Assembly (NCBI RefSeq): GCF_000518085.1
Contig: NZ_JACX01000008.1
Location: 1 to 64,000 of the forward strand
DNA: 64,000 bases
From: Bartonella grahamii ATCC 700132
GTDB taxonomy: Bacteria; Pseudomonadota; Alphaproteobacteria; Rhizobiales; Rhizobiaceae
Direction of reading: 5' to 3'
The translations under genes were made by a program, and so were the position numbers. The notes below the pieces were generated by a model. It was not told where the DNA came from. It saw only the letters and a program-made list of their open reading frames with translations, and did no database searches. Below, one piece after another: positions 1-7,867 of the stretch; within the stretch, counting starts at the first letter, position 1, and each line of letters starts with the position of its first letter.

Positions 1-2
1 AA

Positions 3-173
3 AATGAAGAACCCAAAGAAGGCACTGCTGAGTATAGCAAATGGCAAGAGGCAATGGAGCAAGCCAAGGGCAAAGCTGAGGTTATTATAGCAAAACAACG
101 CCATGGTCCGACAGGAATCGTCCCACTGGCATTTCAATCGGATTTTACACGCTTTAGTGATTTGGAAAAATAG
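3..173 (+). CDS. dnaB: Replicative DNA helicase DnaB, C-terminal end (5' partial)
   Basis: The reading frame is open from the window edge and stops at 171-173. The last residues include RHGPTGIVPLAF followed by FTRF, which is the conserved C-terminal end of the RecA-like domain of DnaB helicases. DnaB unwinds the chromosome ahead of the replisome. Only about 56 residues are inside the window, so Walker motifs cannot be checked. The call rests on this C-terminal signature alone. Confidence 0.85.
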   Translation, partial: NEEPKEGTAEYSKWQEAMEQAKGKAEVIIAKQRHGPTGIVPLAFQSDFTRFSDLEK

Positions 174-207
174 GAGCAGAAAAATGCGTTAAAGGGAGCT
201 TTAAATA

Positions 208-262
208 CCCTTTGAAAGGCATTTGAAGACCCTTTGAGAACATCTTTAAAACTCTTTGAGAA
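208..262. repeat. Imperfect tandem repeat, about 22 bp unit
   Basis: Two adjacent 22-base units both begin CCCTTTGA, and a third partial unit begins CTCTTTGAGAA. They lie directly downstream of dnaB, in a spacer with no gene. Confidence 0.5.
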
Positions 263-274
263 AAAATAAATTGG

Positions 275-318
275 TACAAAACCTAGTGGCAAATTATACA
301 AAACCTGCTGGCAAGCTA
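275..318. repeat. Two-copy 22 bp tandem repeat
   Basis: Two adjacent copies begin TACAAAACCT and differ at a few positions (AGTGGCAA against GCTGGCAA). A looser ACAAGCTACA stretch follows. The repeat lies between dnaB and the tRNA. Confidence 0.6.
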
Positions 319-367
319 CACAAGCTACAGCTACAAATAAGCTAAAACTACACAACAAAAAAAGTAA

Positions 368-444
368 TGGTAGCGGAGGAGGGATTTGAACCCCCGACAC
401 AAGGATTATGATTCCTCTGCTCTAACCTACTGAGCTACTCCGCC
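368..444 (-). tRNA. tRNA-Met (anticodon CAT, elongator type)
   Basis: The minus strand folds as a full cloverleaf of 77 nt with encoded CCA. The acceptor GGCGGAG pairs with CTCCGCT, and the D stem is GCTC/GAGC. The anticodon stem GAGGA/TCCTT encloses the loop ATCATAA, giving anticodon CAT, and the T arm is GGGGG-TTCAAAT-CCCTC. The initiator hallmarks (C1 mismatch with A72, three G-C pairs in the anticodon stem) are absent, so this is not fMet. The acceptor lacks C4-G69 / C5-G68, which favours elongator Met over lysidine-modified Ile2. Confidence 0.92.
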
Positions 445-601
445 AAAATAAGCAATCATAATTGTAAAGAATTACATCTTTTGCGGATATAAGGGGTAGA
501 ATAGTAAGATGTCAAGCATCGTTTTTAAGCTTTTCTCTTGTCATTCTATTTTATCCTCGATATGTAAAAGTGTAATTTTATATGATAAAGTAAGGTAAGG
601 C

Positions 602-1564
602 ATGAAAATGGTGCCACGTGTAGCGGTTTTAGGATGCGGTCATTGGGGTGAAAATCATATACGGACACTCCACTCTCTCGGGGCTTTGGCAGCAGTCTCT
701 GATATTGATAATGATCGTGCTGCTAGTTTTGCAACGATGTATGGTGTAGAGCTTGTTACACCAGATGATCTTTTTACGCATCGAGATATTGATGCGCTGG
801 TATTAGCACTGCCGCCACAATTGCATACGCAAAATGTGCTCCGTGCTGTTAAAAATGGTAAAGATGTTTTGGTGGAAAAACCAATAGCCTTGAATGTTTC
901 TGATGCTAAACGCCAAGTTCAGGAGGCTGAGGCTTATGAGCGAGTTTTTATGGTGGGCCATATTTTACGTTTTCATCCGGCTTTTGAAAAAATGTGTGAA
1001 TTGGTGAAAAATGGAGAAGTGGGAGATGTGCGATATATTTATTCTCATAGATTAGGCTTTGGGAAATTTCACACACACAGCGATGCTTTATGGGATCTTG
1101 CGCCTCATGATCTCTCAATGATTTTGGCGTTGACAGGGTGTGAACCTTCCGAAATTCGCGGTGAGGGGGCTGCTGTCGTTGATCAGATTTCTGATTTTTC
1201 TCATATTCATATGACTTTTCCAAATGGTGTGCGTAGTCATCTTTTTACTTCACGCTTGAGTTCTTATCGTGAGAGACGTTTAACTGTTGTTGGAACAAAA
1301 GCTATGCTCGTTTTTGATGATATGGAACCGTGGAGCCGTAAATTGGCAATGCACCATTTTGCCGTTTGGAAAGAAAATCAAGAGTGGGCTTTTAGCATGG
1401 ATGAGCTGAATTATATTGATGTTTGTGAAGATTTGCCGCTTACTTGCGAATTACGGCACTTTCTTCATTGTATTGAAACGCGTCAATCACCTCGTACAAA
1501 TGGTGATGATGCTATTGCGGTTTTACGGATTTTAACAGCTGCTGGTGTCAATTATGATAGATAA
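602..1564 (+). CDS. Gfo/Idh/MocA-family sugar oxidoreductase (WlbA/WbpB-like)
   Basis: A 320-residue NAD(P)-dependent dehydrogenase. The N-terminal Rossmann motif GCGHWGENH is near residue 11. The family signature EKPIAL is near residue 98, where Lys of EKP is the usual catalytic and cofactor-contacting residue. The HDLSM segment near residue 168 matches the family's second catalytic region. WlbA/WbpB members oxidise C3 of a UDP-HexNAcA sugar so that a DegT aminotransferase can add an amine, and exactly such an aminotransferase follows 49 bp downstream. The pair probably makes an amino sugar for LPS or another surface glycan. The exact substrate is inferred. An upstream ATG, three codons before the alternative start, was kept. 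Confidence 0.8.
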   Translation: MKMVPRVAVLGCGHWGENHIRTLHSLGALAAVSDIDNDRAASFATMYGVELVTPDDLFTHRDIDALVLALPPQLHTQNVLRAVKNGKDVLVEKPIALNVSDAKRQVQEAEAYERVFMVGHILRFHPAFEKMCELVKNGEVGDVRYIYSHRLGFGKFHTHSDALWDLAPHDLSMILALTGCEPSEIRGEGAAVVDQISDFSHIHMTFPNGVRSHLFTSRLSSYRERRLTVVGTKAMLVFDDMEPWSRKLAMHHFAVWKENQEWAFSMDELNYIDVCEDLPLTCELRHFLHCIETRQSPRTNGDDAIAVLRILTAAGVNYDR

Positions 1565-1613
1565 AAGAGATAGGTAGCGCTTTTGCATTCTTGTGATGAT
1601 CAATGGAGTTAAT

Positions 1614-2732
1614 ATGCAATTCATCGACCTTGGGGCGCAGCGTGCGCGTATTGAAGATAAAATTAATTCTGCAATTGCACATGTGGTCGCTAGTGGTAAG
1701 TATATTTTGGGACCAGAAGTAACAGAATTTGAAGAGAAATTGGCAGAATATCTCGGCGTTAAACATGTGATTGCATGTGCTAATGGAACAGATGCTTTGA
1801 AGATGCCTCTTATGGCTAAAAATATTGGTCCAGGGGATGCTGTGTTTTGTCCTAGTTTTACATTTTCAGCAACGGCTGAAGTGGTTGCTTTAGTGGGGGC
1901 TAAGCCTGTTTTTGTTGATGTTTTACCTGATACATTCAATATTGATGTTGAAAAACTTTCTCACGCTATCGAAATGGTAAAAAAAGAGGGAGGTTTAAAG
2001 CCAAAGGCTATTATTGCTGTTGATTTATTTGGGCTTTCTGCTGACTATGTGCAAATTGCTCAAGTGGCAGCAAAGGAAAATCTTTTTGTAATTGAAGATG
2101 CTGCTCAATCTATGGGTGGAAGAAGCGGTAATACTATGTGCGGTGCTTTTGGTGATGTGGCTGCTACAAGTTTTTATCCTGCAAAACCATTAGGATGTTA
2201 TGGCGATGGAGGCGCTATGATGACCAATGATGATCATTTTGCAGAACTTTTACGCTCTATTTTGTTTCATGGTAAAGGTGAAACGCAATATGATAATGTA
2301 CGTATTGGCATGAATTCGCGCTTAGATAGCATTCAGGCTGCAATTTTACTAGAAAAGTTTGCGATCTTTGAAGATGAAATGGAAAAGCGTGTAGAAATTG
2401 CTCAACGCTATTCCAATGGCTTAAGAGATATTGTTACAGTTCCAGAAATAGGAGAAAATATTCGTTCTGCTTATGCACAATATACGATTAAGGTAAAAGA
2501 ACGTGATAAATTAAAAGATTTTTTACAAAAAAATTCTATCCCTACAATGATTTATTATAAAACTCCTTTACATCAACAGCCAGCTTATAAACACTTTCCT
2601 TATATAAAAGATTCCCTTTCTGTTTCAGAGTCTTTAGGAGAGTGTGTTTTAAGTTTACCAATGCATCCTTACTTGACACAAACGGATCAGGATATGATTA
2701 TCCAAAAAATAAGAGATTTTTATCACTCTTGA
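1614..2732 (+). CDS. DegT/DnrJ/EryC1/StrS-family sugar aminotransferase
   Basis: A PLP-dependent aminotransferase of 372 residues. Family landmarks in order are FIDLGAQ at the N terminus, ACANGTDAL (phosphate-binding), PSFTFSATAE, IEDAAQSMG with the PLP-ring Asp, and SFYPAKPLG. The Lys of SFYPAKPLG is the predicted Schiff-base residue, followed by GDGGAM. The start at 1614 is preferred over the in-frame ATG at 1593 because GGAG lies 6 bases before it. It forms an operon with the dehydrogenase upstream. WlbC/WbpE-type enzymes aminate the 3-keto product of that dehydrogenase. The sugar made is inferred, not seen. Confidence 0.85.
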   Translation: MQFIDLGAQRARIEDKINSAIAHVVASGKYILGPEVTEFEEKLAEYLGVKHVIACANGTDALKMPLMAKNIGPGDAVFCPSFTFSATAEVVALVGAKPVFVDVLPDTFNIDVEKLSHAIEMVKKEGGLKPKAIIAVDLFGLSADYVQIAQVAAKENLFVIEDAAQSMGGRSGNTMCGAFGDVAATSFYPAKPLGCYGDGGAMMTNDDHFAELLRSILFHGKGETQYDNVRIGMNSRLDSIQAAILLEKFAIFEDEMEKRVEIAQRYSNGLRDIVTVPEIGENIRSAYAQYTIKVKERDKLKDFLQKNSIPTMIYYKTPLHQQPAYKHFPYIKDSLSVSESLGECVLSLPMHPYLTQTDQDMIIQKIRDFYHS

Positions 2733-3058
2733 GAGCGTATTTTTATCCTTAAAATTATGGTCAAAGCTCTATTGGTGACTCATCTTAGAAGTTACCTTTT
2801 GTTAGAGTGTGTGACCAATGTTTTTGGTATTATTTGCTTTCTAGGACCTATGAAATGTTGTCCTTTAGGGCGGTGATATGATTAGCAAGTGGAATCTGCT
2901 AGACAAGAAGATGCCTTTTAACAGAATGGTATGGGTTAAGAAACCTTGTCCTTTAGCTTAGCAAGAAAGTCACGTTTAATAAAAAGGATTTGGGTTATGA
3001 AAGTTACAATGAACCTTTGTTGGTTTTACTCTTCATTCAAGGTGTTTTAAAAGATAAC
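2733..3058. other. Spacer without a gene
   Basis: An AT-rich spacer of 326 bp between convergent units (the aminotransferase on plus, the envelope operon on minus). No coding frame, RNA gene or clear terminator was seen. Confidence 0.6.
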
Positions 3059-3325
3059 TTATTTAACGGGGCTTTTGGAGAGACAAGTGATTTTTTTGCG
3101 AATACGTGATGCGAGGTCATTTTTGCTTTTTGATTTTTGAATCAATGTATTGATGGGTGATGTATTCCCCTCTTGTAGCGCTATTTGAGCTGCCAATGTT
3201 GCTGCAAGTTCTTTTGTTTCTTCACGGAGTTCTTCCAGCAATTGGTGGTTAGCAGTCGTGTCAAGCTCATGAGTTTGGATTTTTTGTAAACGTTGCTGAT
3301 AGTGTGCGATTTTTTCACGCATCAT
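3059..3325 (-). CDS. Small hypothetical protein, helical
   Basis: An 88-residue charged protein, rich in Glu, Lys and Gln, with leucines spaced as in a coiled coil over residues 1-55 and a basic tail (RIRKK). No family is recognised. Its ATG overlaps the end of the upstream membrane-protein gene by 11 bp, a layout that usually means translational coupling. It is the last gene of the eipA operon on the minus strand. It could also be the displaced C-terminal half of one longer coiled-coil membrane protein if an ancestral frameshift separated the two. Confidence 0.55.
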   Translation of the reverse strand: MMREKIAHYQQRLQKIQTHELDTTANHQLLEELREETKELAATLAAQIALQEGNTSPINTLIQKSKSKNDLASRIRKKITCLSKSPVK

Positions 3326-3701
3326 TTTTCTTTCCTTTGAAAGTGTGTATTGTGGCGATATTTTGTTTGATTGCTATCGCTTCTTTGGTGAGAGTGTCTT
3401 GTGTGGGGAGGCATAGCCGATAAAATTGTTCTGTTATTTGGCTCAGTTGTATTTTTTGTTGGGCGTATTTTTTTTGCAAAAACTCGTACTTTTGTTGGTT
3501 GTTTGCTAATTCTACAGCATGTTGTGCACGAAGAAAATCTTGATTTGCTTCTATTTCCGCGAGTGATAATGGCATTTGCGCACAAACATCTTTATACGCA
3601 AAATGAACGGCTTTACGCCAAATAAAAGGAGACAAAAGCACCAGTACCCAAGAAGTGAAAGCAACTCCAAGAATAAAAAAAAGAAACGATTGAATAAGCA
3701 T
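3315..3701 (-). CDS. Small membrane protein with coiled-coil tail
   Basis: 128 residues: one strong hydrophobic segment near residues 3-24 (including LIQSFLFFILGVAF), then a Gln/Lys/Ala-rich helical region from about residue 45 that reads as a coiled coil. The start at 3701 is chosen because AAAAGGGG lies 5 bases upstream; a TTG further upstream is less likely. It sits 27 bp after the EipA gene and overlaps the next gene, so the three form an operon. No known family was recognised. An inner-membrane-anchored envelope role is inferred from the neighbour. Confidence 0.6.
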   Translation of the reverse strand: MLIQSFLFFILGVAFTSWVLVLLSPFIWRKAVHFAYKDVCAQMPLSLAEIEANQDFLRAQHAVELANNQQKYEFLQKKYAQQKIQLSQITEQFYRLCLPTQDTLTKEAIAIKQNIATIHTFKGKKNDA

Positions 3702-3728
3702 AATACCCCTTTTCAAATAAGAATACGT

Positions 3729-4325
3729 TTAAAACGGATTCCATGTCGGTCTAGGTGTTAATTTTAAATATCCTATATTGATACCAAGGCGTGCGCCGAT
3801 TCCTGTACGTATTGGGATTAACAAGGTATTATGGTATTTGAGGACATGAAAACCAACACCTGCAATTAAATAGGCCGAACCTGAAATACCACCATAGCGT
3901 TTCCATAAATTATTTATGCTATTAAGGTTGTAAACTAAGATCATTAAACGGGAGCCTTGGCCACCAAAATCCCATCCTACTGAGGGACCTTGCCAAAAAA
4001 CTTTATGTTGACCATAGCTTTTGGTAAAAACCTTTCCTTCGCCATAGGTTAATCCAGCAAAAAAGGCACCAGAAGCTTCTTCTCCTAAAATATAGGCATT
4101 GGGATAACCGTATTGTGAAAAAATATTTTGAATTGCAACAGCCAGACCACTAGCTGTTTTTCCAAAAAAAAGATGACCAGAATCAATAATTTCTTGGAGT
4201 GAATAATGGGGTTCGTTTTGCTCTATTGGTTGTAGTTGAGCATGTGCAGTGTTTATGGTGATGAATAAAAGGAGGATTAAAGATATAATATTTTTGTACC
4301 AGTATTTGAGCAGAGAGAGAGCCAT
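3729..4325 (-). CDS. eipA: DUF1134-family envelope protein EipA
   Basis: 198 residues with a cleavable signal peptide (hydrophobic run ending in NTAHA, about residues 8-29). The Gly-rich DUF1134 domain follows, with segments YGEGKVFT, GPSVGWDFGGQG and YLIAGVGFHVL. In Brucella the family member EipA is a small periplasmic beta-barrel protein needed for envelope integrity. The start at 4325 is preferred over 4388 because GGAG precedes it at normal distance and the signal peptide then sits at the N terminus. It is first in an operon with two small membrane or coiled-coil proteins. Confidence 0.85.
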   Translation of the reverse strand: MALSLLKYWYKNIISLILLLFITINTAHAQLQPIEQNEPHYSLQEIIDSGHLFFGKTASGLAVAIQNIFSQYGYPNAYILGEEASGAFFAGLTYGEGKVFTKSYGQHKVFWQGPSVGWDFGGQGSRLMILVYNLNSINNLWKRYGGISGSAYLIAGVGFHVLKYHNTLLIPIRTGIGARLGINIGYLKLTPRPTWNPF

Positions 4326-4541
4326 GAAGTTTTCTCCTTTTATTAGTGATAAACAAAAAGATAATATTAGAATTTTCATTCTATTCAAATAAAAAATAAG
4401 ATATAAGGTTATTTAAATTCTTGAATTTATTTCTGAATTTTTTTTAGCATGATTGTTAATGTTTCCTATTATGCATCAGATATTAAGAGTTTTTCTTTAA
4501 AATAAAGTTTGTTTTTTTGAATCTAGGAGTTTTCAATCATT

Positions 4542-5180
4542 ATGACGTTAGATATTTCTTTGAATCCTACGGATCTTGCTGCTTTGCTTTGTAGTCGTAT
4601 TTGCCATGATTTGATCTCACCTGTGGGGGCTATTCAAAATGCAATGGAGCTTTATGATGAAGGAGGAGCTGAAGAAGATGCTTTACAATTGGTGCGTTTA
4701 TCCGTTGCGAGTGCTGCTGCACGTCTACAATTTGCGCGATTGGCTTTTGGTTTTGCTGGTGCAAGTGGAGGACAAATAGATACACGGGCTGCAGAGCAGG
4801 TTGCTCAACAATATATGAAAGAAGAAAAAGCAACTTTAAAATGGCAAGCTTCTTCTTTATTGTTACCAAAAGATGAAGTTAAACTTTTGCTTAATTTATT
4901 ATTGATTGCAAACGCAACAGTTTCTCGTGGTGGTGAAATTGTTGTTATGATTTTGCAAGAAGAAAATAAACGCTCTTTTCGATTTGAGGTTTTCGGTAAA
5001 ACTCTCCGTATACCCCCTCATTTTCTTGCGTTATTTCGTGGAGAAGTTCAAGAAGAGCTTATTGATGCACATGTCATCCAATTTTATTACACAATGTTAC
5101 TTTCTCAGATGACAGAGATGAAAATAAATATTGATGAAAATGATCATTGTATTGTTTTAGAAAGTGTAAAAAAGCTTTGA
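4542..5180 (+). CDS. chpT: Histidine phosphotransferase ChpT
   Basis: 212 residues. The phospho-accepting His lies in the segment LCSRICHDLISPVGAI near residue 22, as in the DHp-like helix of ChpT. A degenerate ATPase-like C-terminal domain follows (KDEVKLLLNLLLIANATVSRGG). In Caulobacter and Brucella, ChpT passes phosphate from the hybrid kinase CckA to CtrA and CpdR. Here it converges on the ctrA gene, separated by 224 bp that hold a terminator hairpin. A GGAG-like SD precedes the ATG. Confidence 0.93.
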   Translation: MTLDISLNPTDLAALLCSRICHDLISPVGAIQNAMELYDEGGAEEDALQLVRLSVASAAARLQFARLAFGFAGASGGQIDTRAAEQVAQQYMKEEKATLKWQASSLLLPKDEVKLLLNLLLIANATVSRGGEIVVMILQEENKRSFRFEVFGKTLRIPPHFLALFRGEVQEELIDAHVIQFYYTMLLSQMTEMKINIDENDHCIVLESVKKL

Positions 5181-5351
5181 AATAAGAGAGAAGCGCTTAA
5201 GCCGTGTTGGGAAAAGTGGCTTCGATTGAACTTATGAGCAATAGGGTTATATATGTAAATTCTGTGTGGTTACTTCTTAAGCTTTAAGCGCTTTCTATAT
5301 GAGATTCTTGGTGTGCGAGTTTTCTACTTTTAACAGAGAACAGATCTCGGG

Positions 5352-5384
5352 AAAAAATCTCGGCCCGCTACACTCCGAGATTTT
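5352..5384 (-). terminator. Rho-independent terminator of ctrA
   Basis: On the minus strand a perfect 10-bp stem, AAAATCTCGG / CCGAGATTTT with an 11-nt loop, runs into a T6 tract. It starts 21 bp after the ctrA stop. On the plus strand only a T4 tract follows, so it may also act weakly for chpT. Confidence 0.75.
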
Positions 5385-5404
5385 ACAAAGTGCATGTTCA
5401 TTGC

Positions 5405-6106
5405 TTAAGCGGTTTTTCGTACGTTCTCTTCAACTGGATCACGTAATACATAACCACGTCCCCAAACTGTATCAATGTAATTTACACTAGAAGAGACTGC
5501 TTCCAATTTTTTCCGCAATTTACAGATAAAAACATCGATAATCTTTAGTTCTGGTTCATCCATTCCACCATAGAGATGATTGAGAAACATTTCCTTGGTA
5601 AGGGTGGTGCCTTTGCGTAAAGAGAGAAGCTCTAGCATTTGATACTCTTTTCCGGTTAAATGAACGGGGCGCCCTGCAACTTCGACGGTTTTTGCATCAA
5701 GGTTAACAGTGAGATCACCGGTAACAATAACCGATTGTGCATGTCCTTTAGAACGACGAACAACTGCATGGATACGTGCAATGAGCTCATCCTTATGAAA
5801 AGGCTTTGTCATATAGTCGTCAGCTCCAAAGCCAAAACCACGGACCTTGTCTTCAATGGCATTCATACCAGAAAGGATTAGGACAGGAGTTTTTATTTTT
5901 GCCAACCTTAGAGTCCGCAAGACATCATACCCTGACATGTCAGGCAAATTCAGATCAAGCAAAATGATATCATAATCATAGAGTTTTCCTAAATCGATAC
6001 CTTCTTCACCCAGATCAGTGATATAAACATTAAAGTTAGCTGACTTTAACATTAACTCAATGCTTTGAGTAACTGCTCTATCATCTTCAATTAATAATAC
6101 GCGCAT
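5405..6106 (-). CDS. ctrA: Cell-cycle master response regulator CtrA
   Basis: 233 residues, OmpR/PhoB type. The receiver domain shows the acidic pocket (IEDDRA), phospho-acceptor Asp in [10 protein letters not shown] near residue 51, the conserved Ser/Thr in ILSGM, and Lys in MTKPF near residue 105. The winged-helix domain carries [16 protein letters not shown] and [12 protein letters not shown], which is characteristic of CtrA. The start MRVLLIEDD at 6106 is preferred to the upstream ATG at 6133. CtrA controls division, DNA replication and motility genes in alphaproteobacteria. Its partner ChpT and inhibitor SciP are both within 2 kb. Confidence 0.96.
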   Translation of the reverse strand: MRVLLIEDDRAVTQSIELMLKSANFNVYITDLGEEGIDLGKLYDYDIILLDLNLPDMSGYDVLRTLRLAKIKTPVLILSGMNAIEDKVRGFGFGADDYMTKPFHKDELIARIHAVVRRSKGHAQSVIVTGDLTVNLDAKTVEVAGRPVHLTGKEYQMLELLSLRKGTTLTKEMFLNHLYGGMDEPELKIIDVFICKLRKKLEAVSSSVNYIDTVWGRGYVLRDPVEENVRKTA

Positions 6107-6269
6107 TTTAGATCCCTCACTTCGCTCCTTCACGAATCATAAGGAGCATTTCTATTTTATAATCAGTTAGCAAAGCCACTGTTATAAAAACAATTCATGA
6201 AATCAAACACTTATAACAAAGTGTTTATGTATATTTCAGTAGTACGCGTAACAATCACTACTAAATTCC

Positions 6270-6288
6270 CCACTATCCATGATAGTGG
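6270..6288. promoter_or_regulatory. Palindrome with adjacent CtrA-like half-site upstream of ctrA
   Basis: Perfect 8-bp arms CCACTATC / GATAGTGG around CAT, 164 bp before the ctrA start. The next bases make GTTAACCAC on the opposite strand, close to the CtrA half-site TTAACCAT. A second TTAA at the standard 7-bp spacing was not found. Regulatory meaning is inferred. Confidence 0.35.
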
Positions 6289-6670
6289 TTAACAAAATAT
6301 TTTTATTTTTGAAAGAGGCTACAAAATTATTTTAGAAAAATCGCATATTTTTTAACATAATAAAAAAGAAGGGCTTTTTCTATAAACTTTAACTTAAAAA
6401 AAATTGTAAAAGAGCATTATAAATTACTTTTTTACAATTTCAGTGTTTGTTTACTGAGCTTTAAATCTCTTCATTTTATAATGTGGGGAAAAGTAAAGAA
6501 ATAGTTATTGCTCTTTAAAGCAGATTGTATTTTCAGACGCTTTAATGAAAGGCGAAAATTATTATAATTTCAAGTCAATAGACTGTTTTTGTCGGATAGA
6601 CATATAACTAAAAGATATTTATTGGGTGTAAATGCGAGTTTTGAGTTGGCGCAATCAAGGAGTAGTGAGT

Positions 6671-7057
6671 ATGAAGCCACGAGAAAATATGGTGCGATTG
6701 AGGATGTTTCAAGTGCGTGGAAAACGCCGTGAAATTGCACAGCTTGAGATGATGATCGCAGAATTTGAACGAATGGTGTTAGAGCTGGAAGCACAGATTA
6801 CTCATGAAGAACGTAAATCTGGAAACAATGATGTTCACCATTTTGCTTATTCTGCTTTTGCGCGTGCAGCGCGGCAAAGACGTGATAATCTGATCAATTC
6901 AATTCGTGATTTACAGCTTCAAAAAACAAACGCTGAAATTGCTCTCCATGAAGCTAATACAGAGCTGCAACGTGCACAGCTTTTGGAAGCACGAGAAAAG
7001 AAGATTGCTGCGGATGATGAGGATATTTTGATTCAATCTAATTCAATGGTTGGCTAA
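6671..7057 (+). CDS. FliJ-like coiled-coil protein
   Basis: 128 residues, almost all helical. The pattern RLRMFQVRGKRREIAQLEMM at the N terminus, followed by long heptad regions, matches the FliJ-like chaperone found next to ctrA in Rhizobiales. The start at 6671 (MKPRENM) is chosen because AAGGAG lies 8 bases upstream; ATG 6632 has no SD. In flagellated relatives FliJ helps flagellar export. No other flagellar gene is in this window, so its role here is uncertain. It is divergent from ctrA across a 564-bp spacer and convergent with sciP. Confidence 0.7.
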   Translation: MKPRENMVRLRMFQVRGKRREIAQLEMMIAEFERMVLELEAQITHEERKSGNNDVHHFAYSAFARAARQRRDNLINSIRDLQLQKTNAEIALHEANTELQRAQLLEAREKKIAADDEDILIQSNSMVG

Positions 7058-7126
7058 TTTAACGGTTGGATGATAAAAGCAATTATTGAAAAATCCATTC
7101 TTTTAGATTTATCTTTTGGGTATAGT

Positions 7127-7175
7127 ATAAAACAGCCAAATTTTTATCAAATTTGGCTGTTTTATAAGTTTTTTT
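7127..7175. terminator. Strong bidirectional terminator
   Basis: A perfect 17-bp stem starts ATAAAACAGCC and closes GGCTGTTTTAT around a 5-nt loop, followed by a T7 tract on the plus strand; the A-rich left side gives Ts on the minus strand. It lies between the convergent fliJ-like and sciP genes and should stop transcripts from both. Confidence 0.9.
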
Positions 7176-7203
7176 ATGTTATCGAATCGTAATCAATGGC
7201 AAT

Positions 7204-7479
7204 TTAATGCCTGTAGTTTTGAATCTTGGTCGTTCGTAATCCCGCTAAACCGTGTTCATCGATCAAACTTTGCCATGAAAGAAATTCTTCTACAGTCAAA
7301 GTATAACGTTGGCACGCTTCGTCAAGACTTAACAATCCACCTCTGACAGCCGCAACAACTTCAGCTTTGCGACGAATCACCCAGCGTCGTGTTGTTTGCG
7401 GCGGTAGGTCGGCAATTGTAAGCGGACTTCCATCTGGCCCAATAACATATTTCATTTGTGTTTTTATCAAATTGGTCAT
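7204..7479 (-). CDS. sciP: CtrA inhibitor SciP (DUF1153)
   Basis: 91 residues, nearly all DUF1153. Conserved stretches are KYVIGPDGSPLTIADLPP, RRWVIRRKAEVVAAVRGGLL, the helix-turn-helix containing DEACQRYTLTVEEF, and GLAGLRTTKIQ. In Caulobacter SciP binds CtrA and blocks its recruitment of RNA polymerase. AGAGGA lies 5 bases before the chosen ATG; an inner ATG (MKYVIG) is possible. Linkage to ctrA and chpT supports the function. Confidence 0.92.
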   Translation of the reverse strand: MTNLIKTQMKYVIGPDGSPLTIADLPPQTTRRWVIRRKAEVVAAVRGGLLSLDEACQRYTLTVEEFLSWQSLIDEHGLAGLRTTKIQNYRH

Positions 7480-7524
7480 TCGTATCCTCTACCTTTAGTC
7501 AAGGACTTGATTCGTTTATAGAGC

Positions 7525-7822
7525 ATGAAATTTAAAAAAGAGCTAAACACGCTGAAAGAAAAAATTAATAAAGTGATTGGGAACGTAAAAAGAAGCTTAA
7601 GTGAAGTGTGTAGAAGAGCTTCTTGTAATATTTTTCAGATTTTAAAAAGAGCAAAAAAGGTTTTCTCCCAAACGATTGCCATTATGCCTTATTTCTATCA
7701 TTCTTTTTTTGTTTGCAGCAGCCTTTAAGAAAGTAATGCCTATGGTTGTGGAAAAGATAAAAAAACAATATAAAGACAATCAATCGTGTAAAAGTGCTGA
7801 AGAGCGTACATCAAAATGTTAA
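7525..7822 (+). pseudogene. Frameshifted small membrane-protein gene
   Basis: The first frame (from ATG 7525) encodes a basic helical N terminus MKFKKELNTLKEKINK and would end at 7728 after a nonsense tail. The +1 frame, entered after the A6 run at 7653-7658, instead reads into a convincing transmembrane segment (LCLISIILFLFAAAF) and a charged tail ending TSKC with a stop at 7820-7822. Joined, the two make one roughly 99-residue protein with a single membrane span. A one-base indel in the A6 run explains the break. It could be decay, phase variation or a sequencing error. No family is recognised. Confidence 0.55.
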
Positions 7823-7867
7823 CATATGGGTAGCCATTAAACAGAGCATTAAATAGAGAATGAATAC

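Noticed and set aside
6401-6440. 11-bp AT-only inverted repeat AAATTGTAAAA / TTTTACAATTT followed by Ts on the minus strand
   Set aside because: It looks like a terminator, but the stem has almost no G-C pairs and no minus-strand gene ends there.
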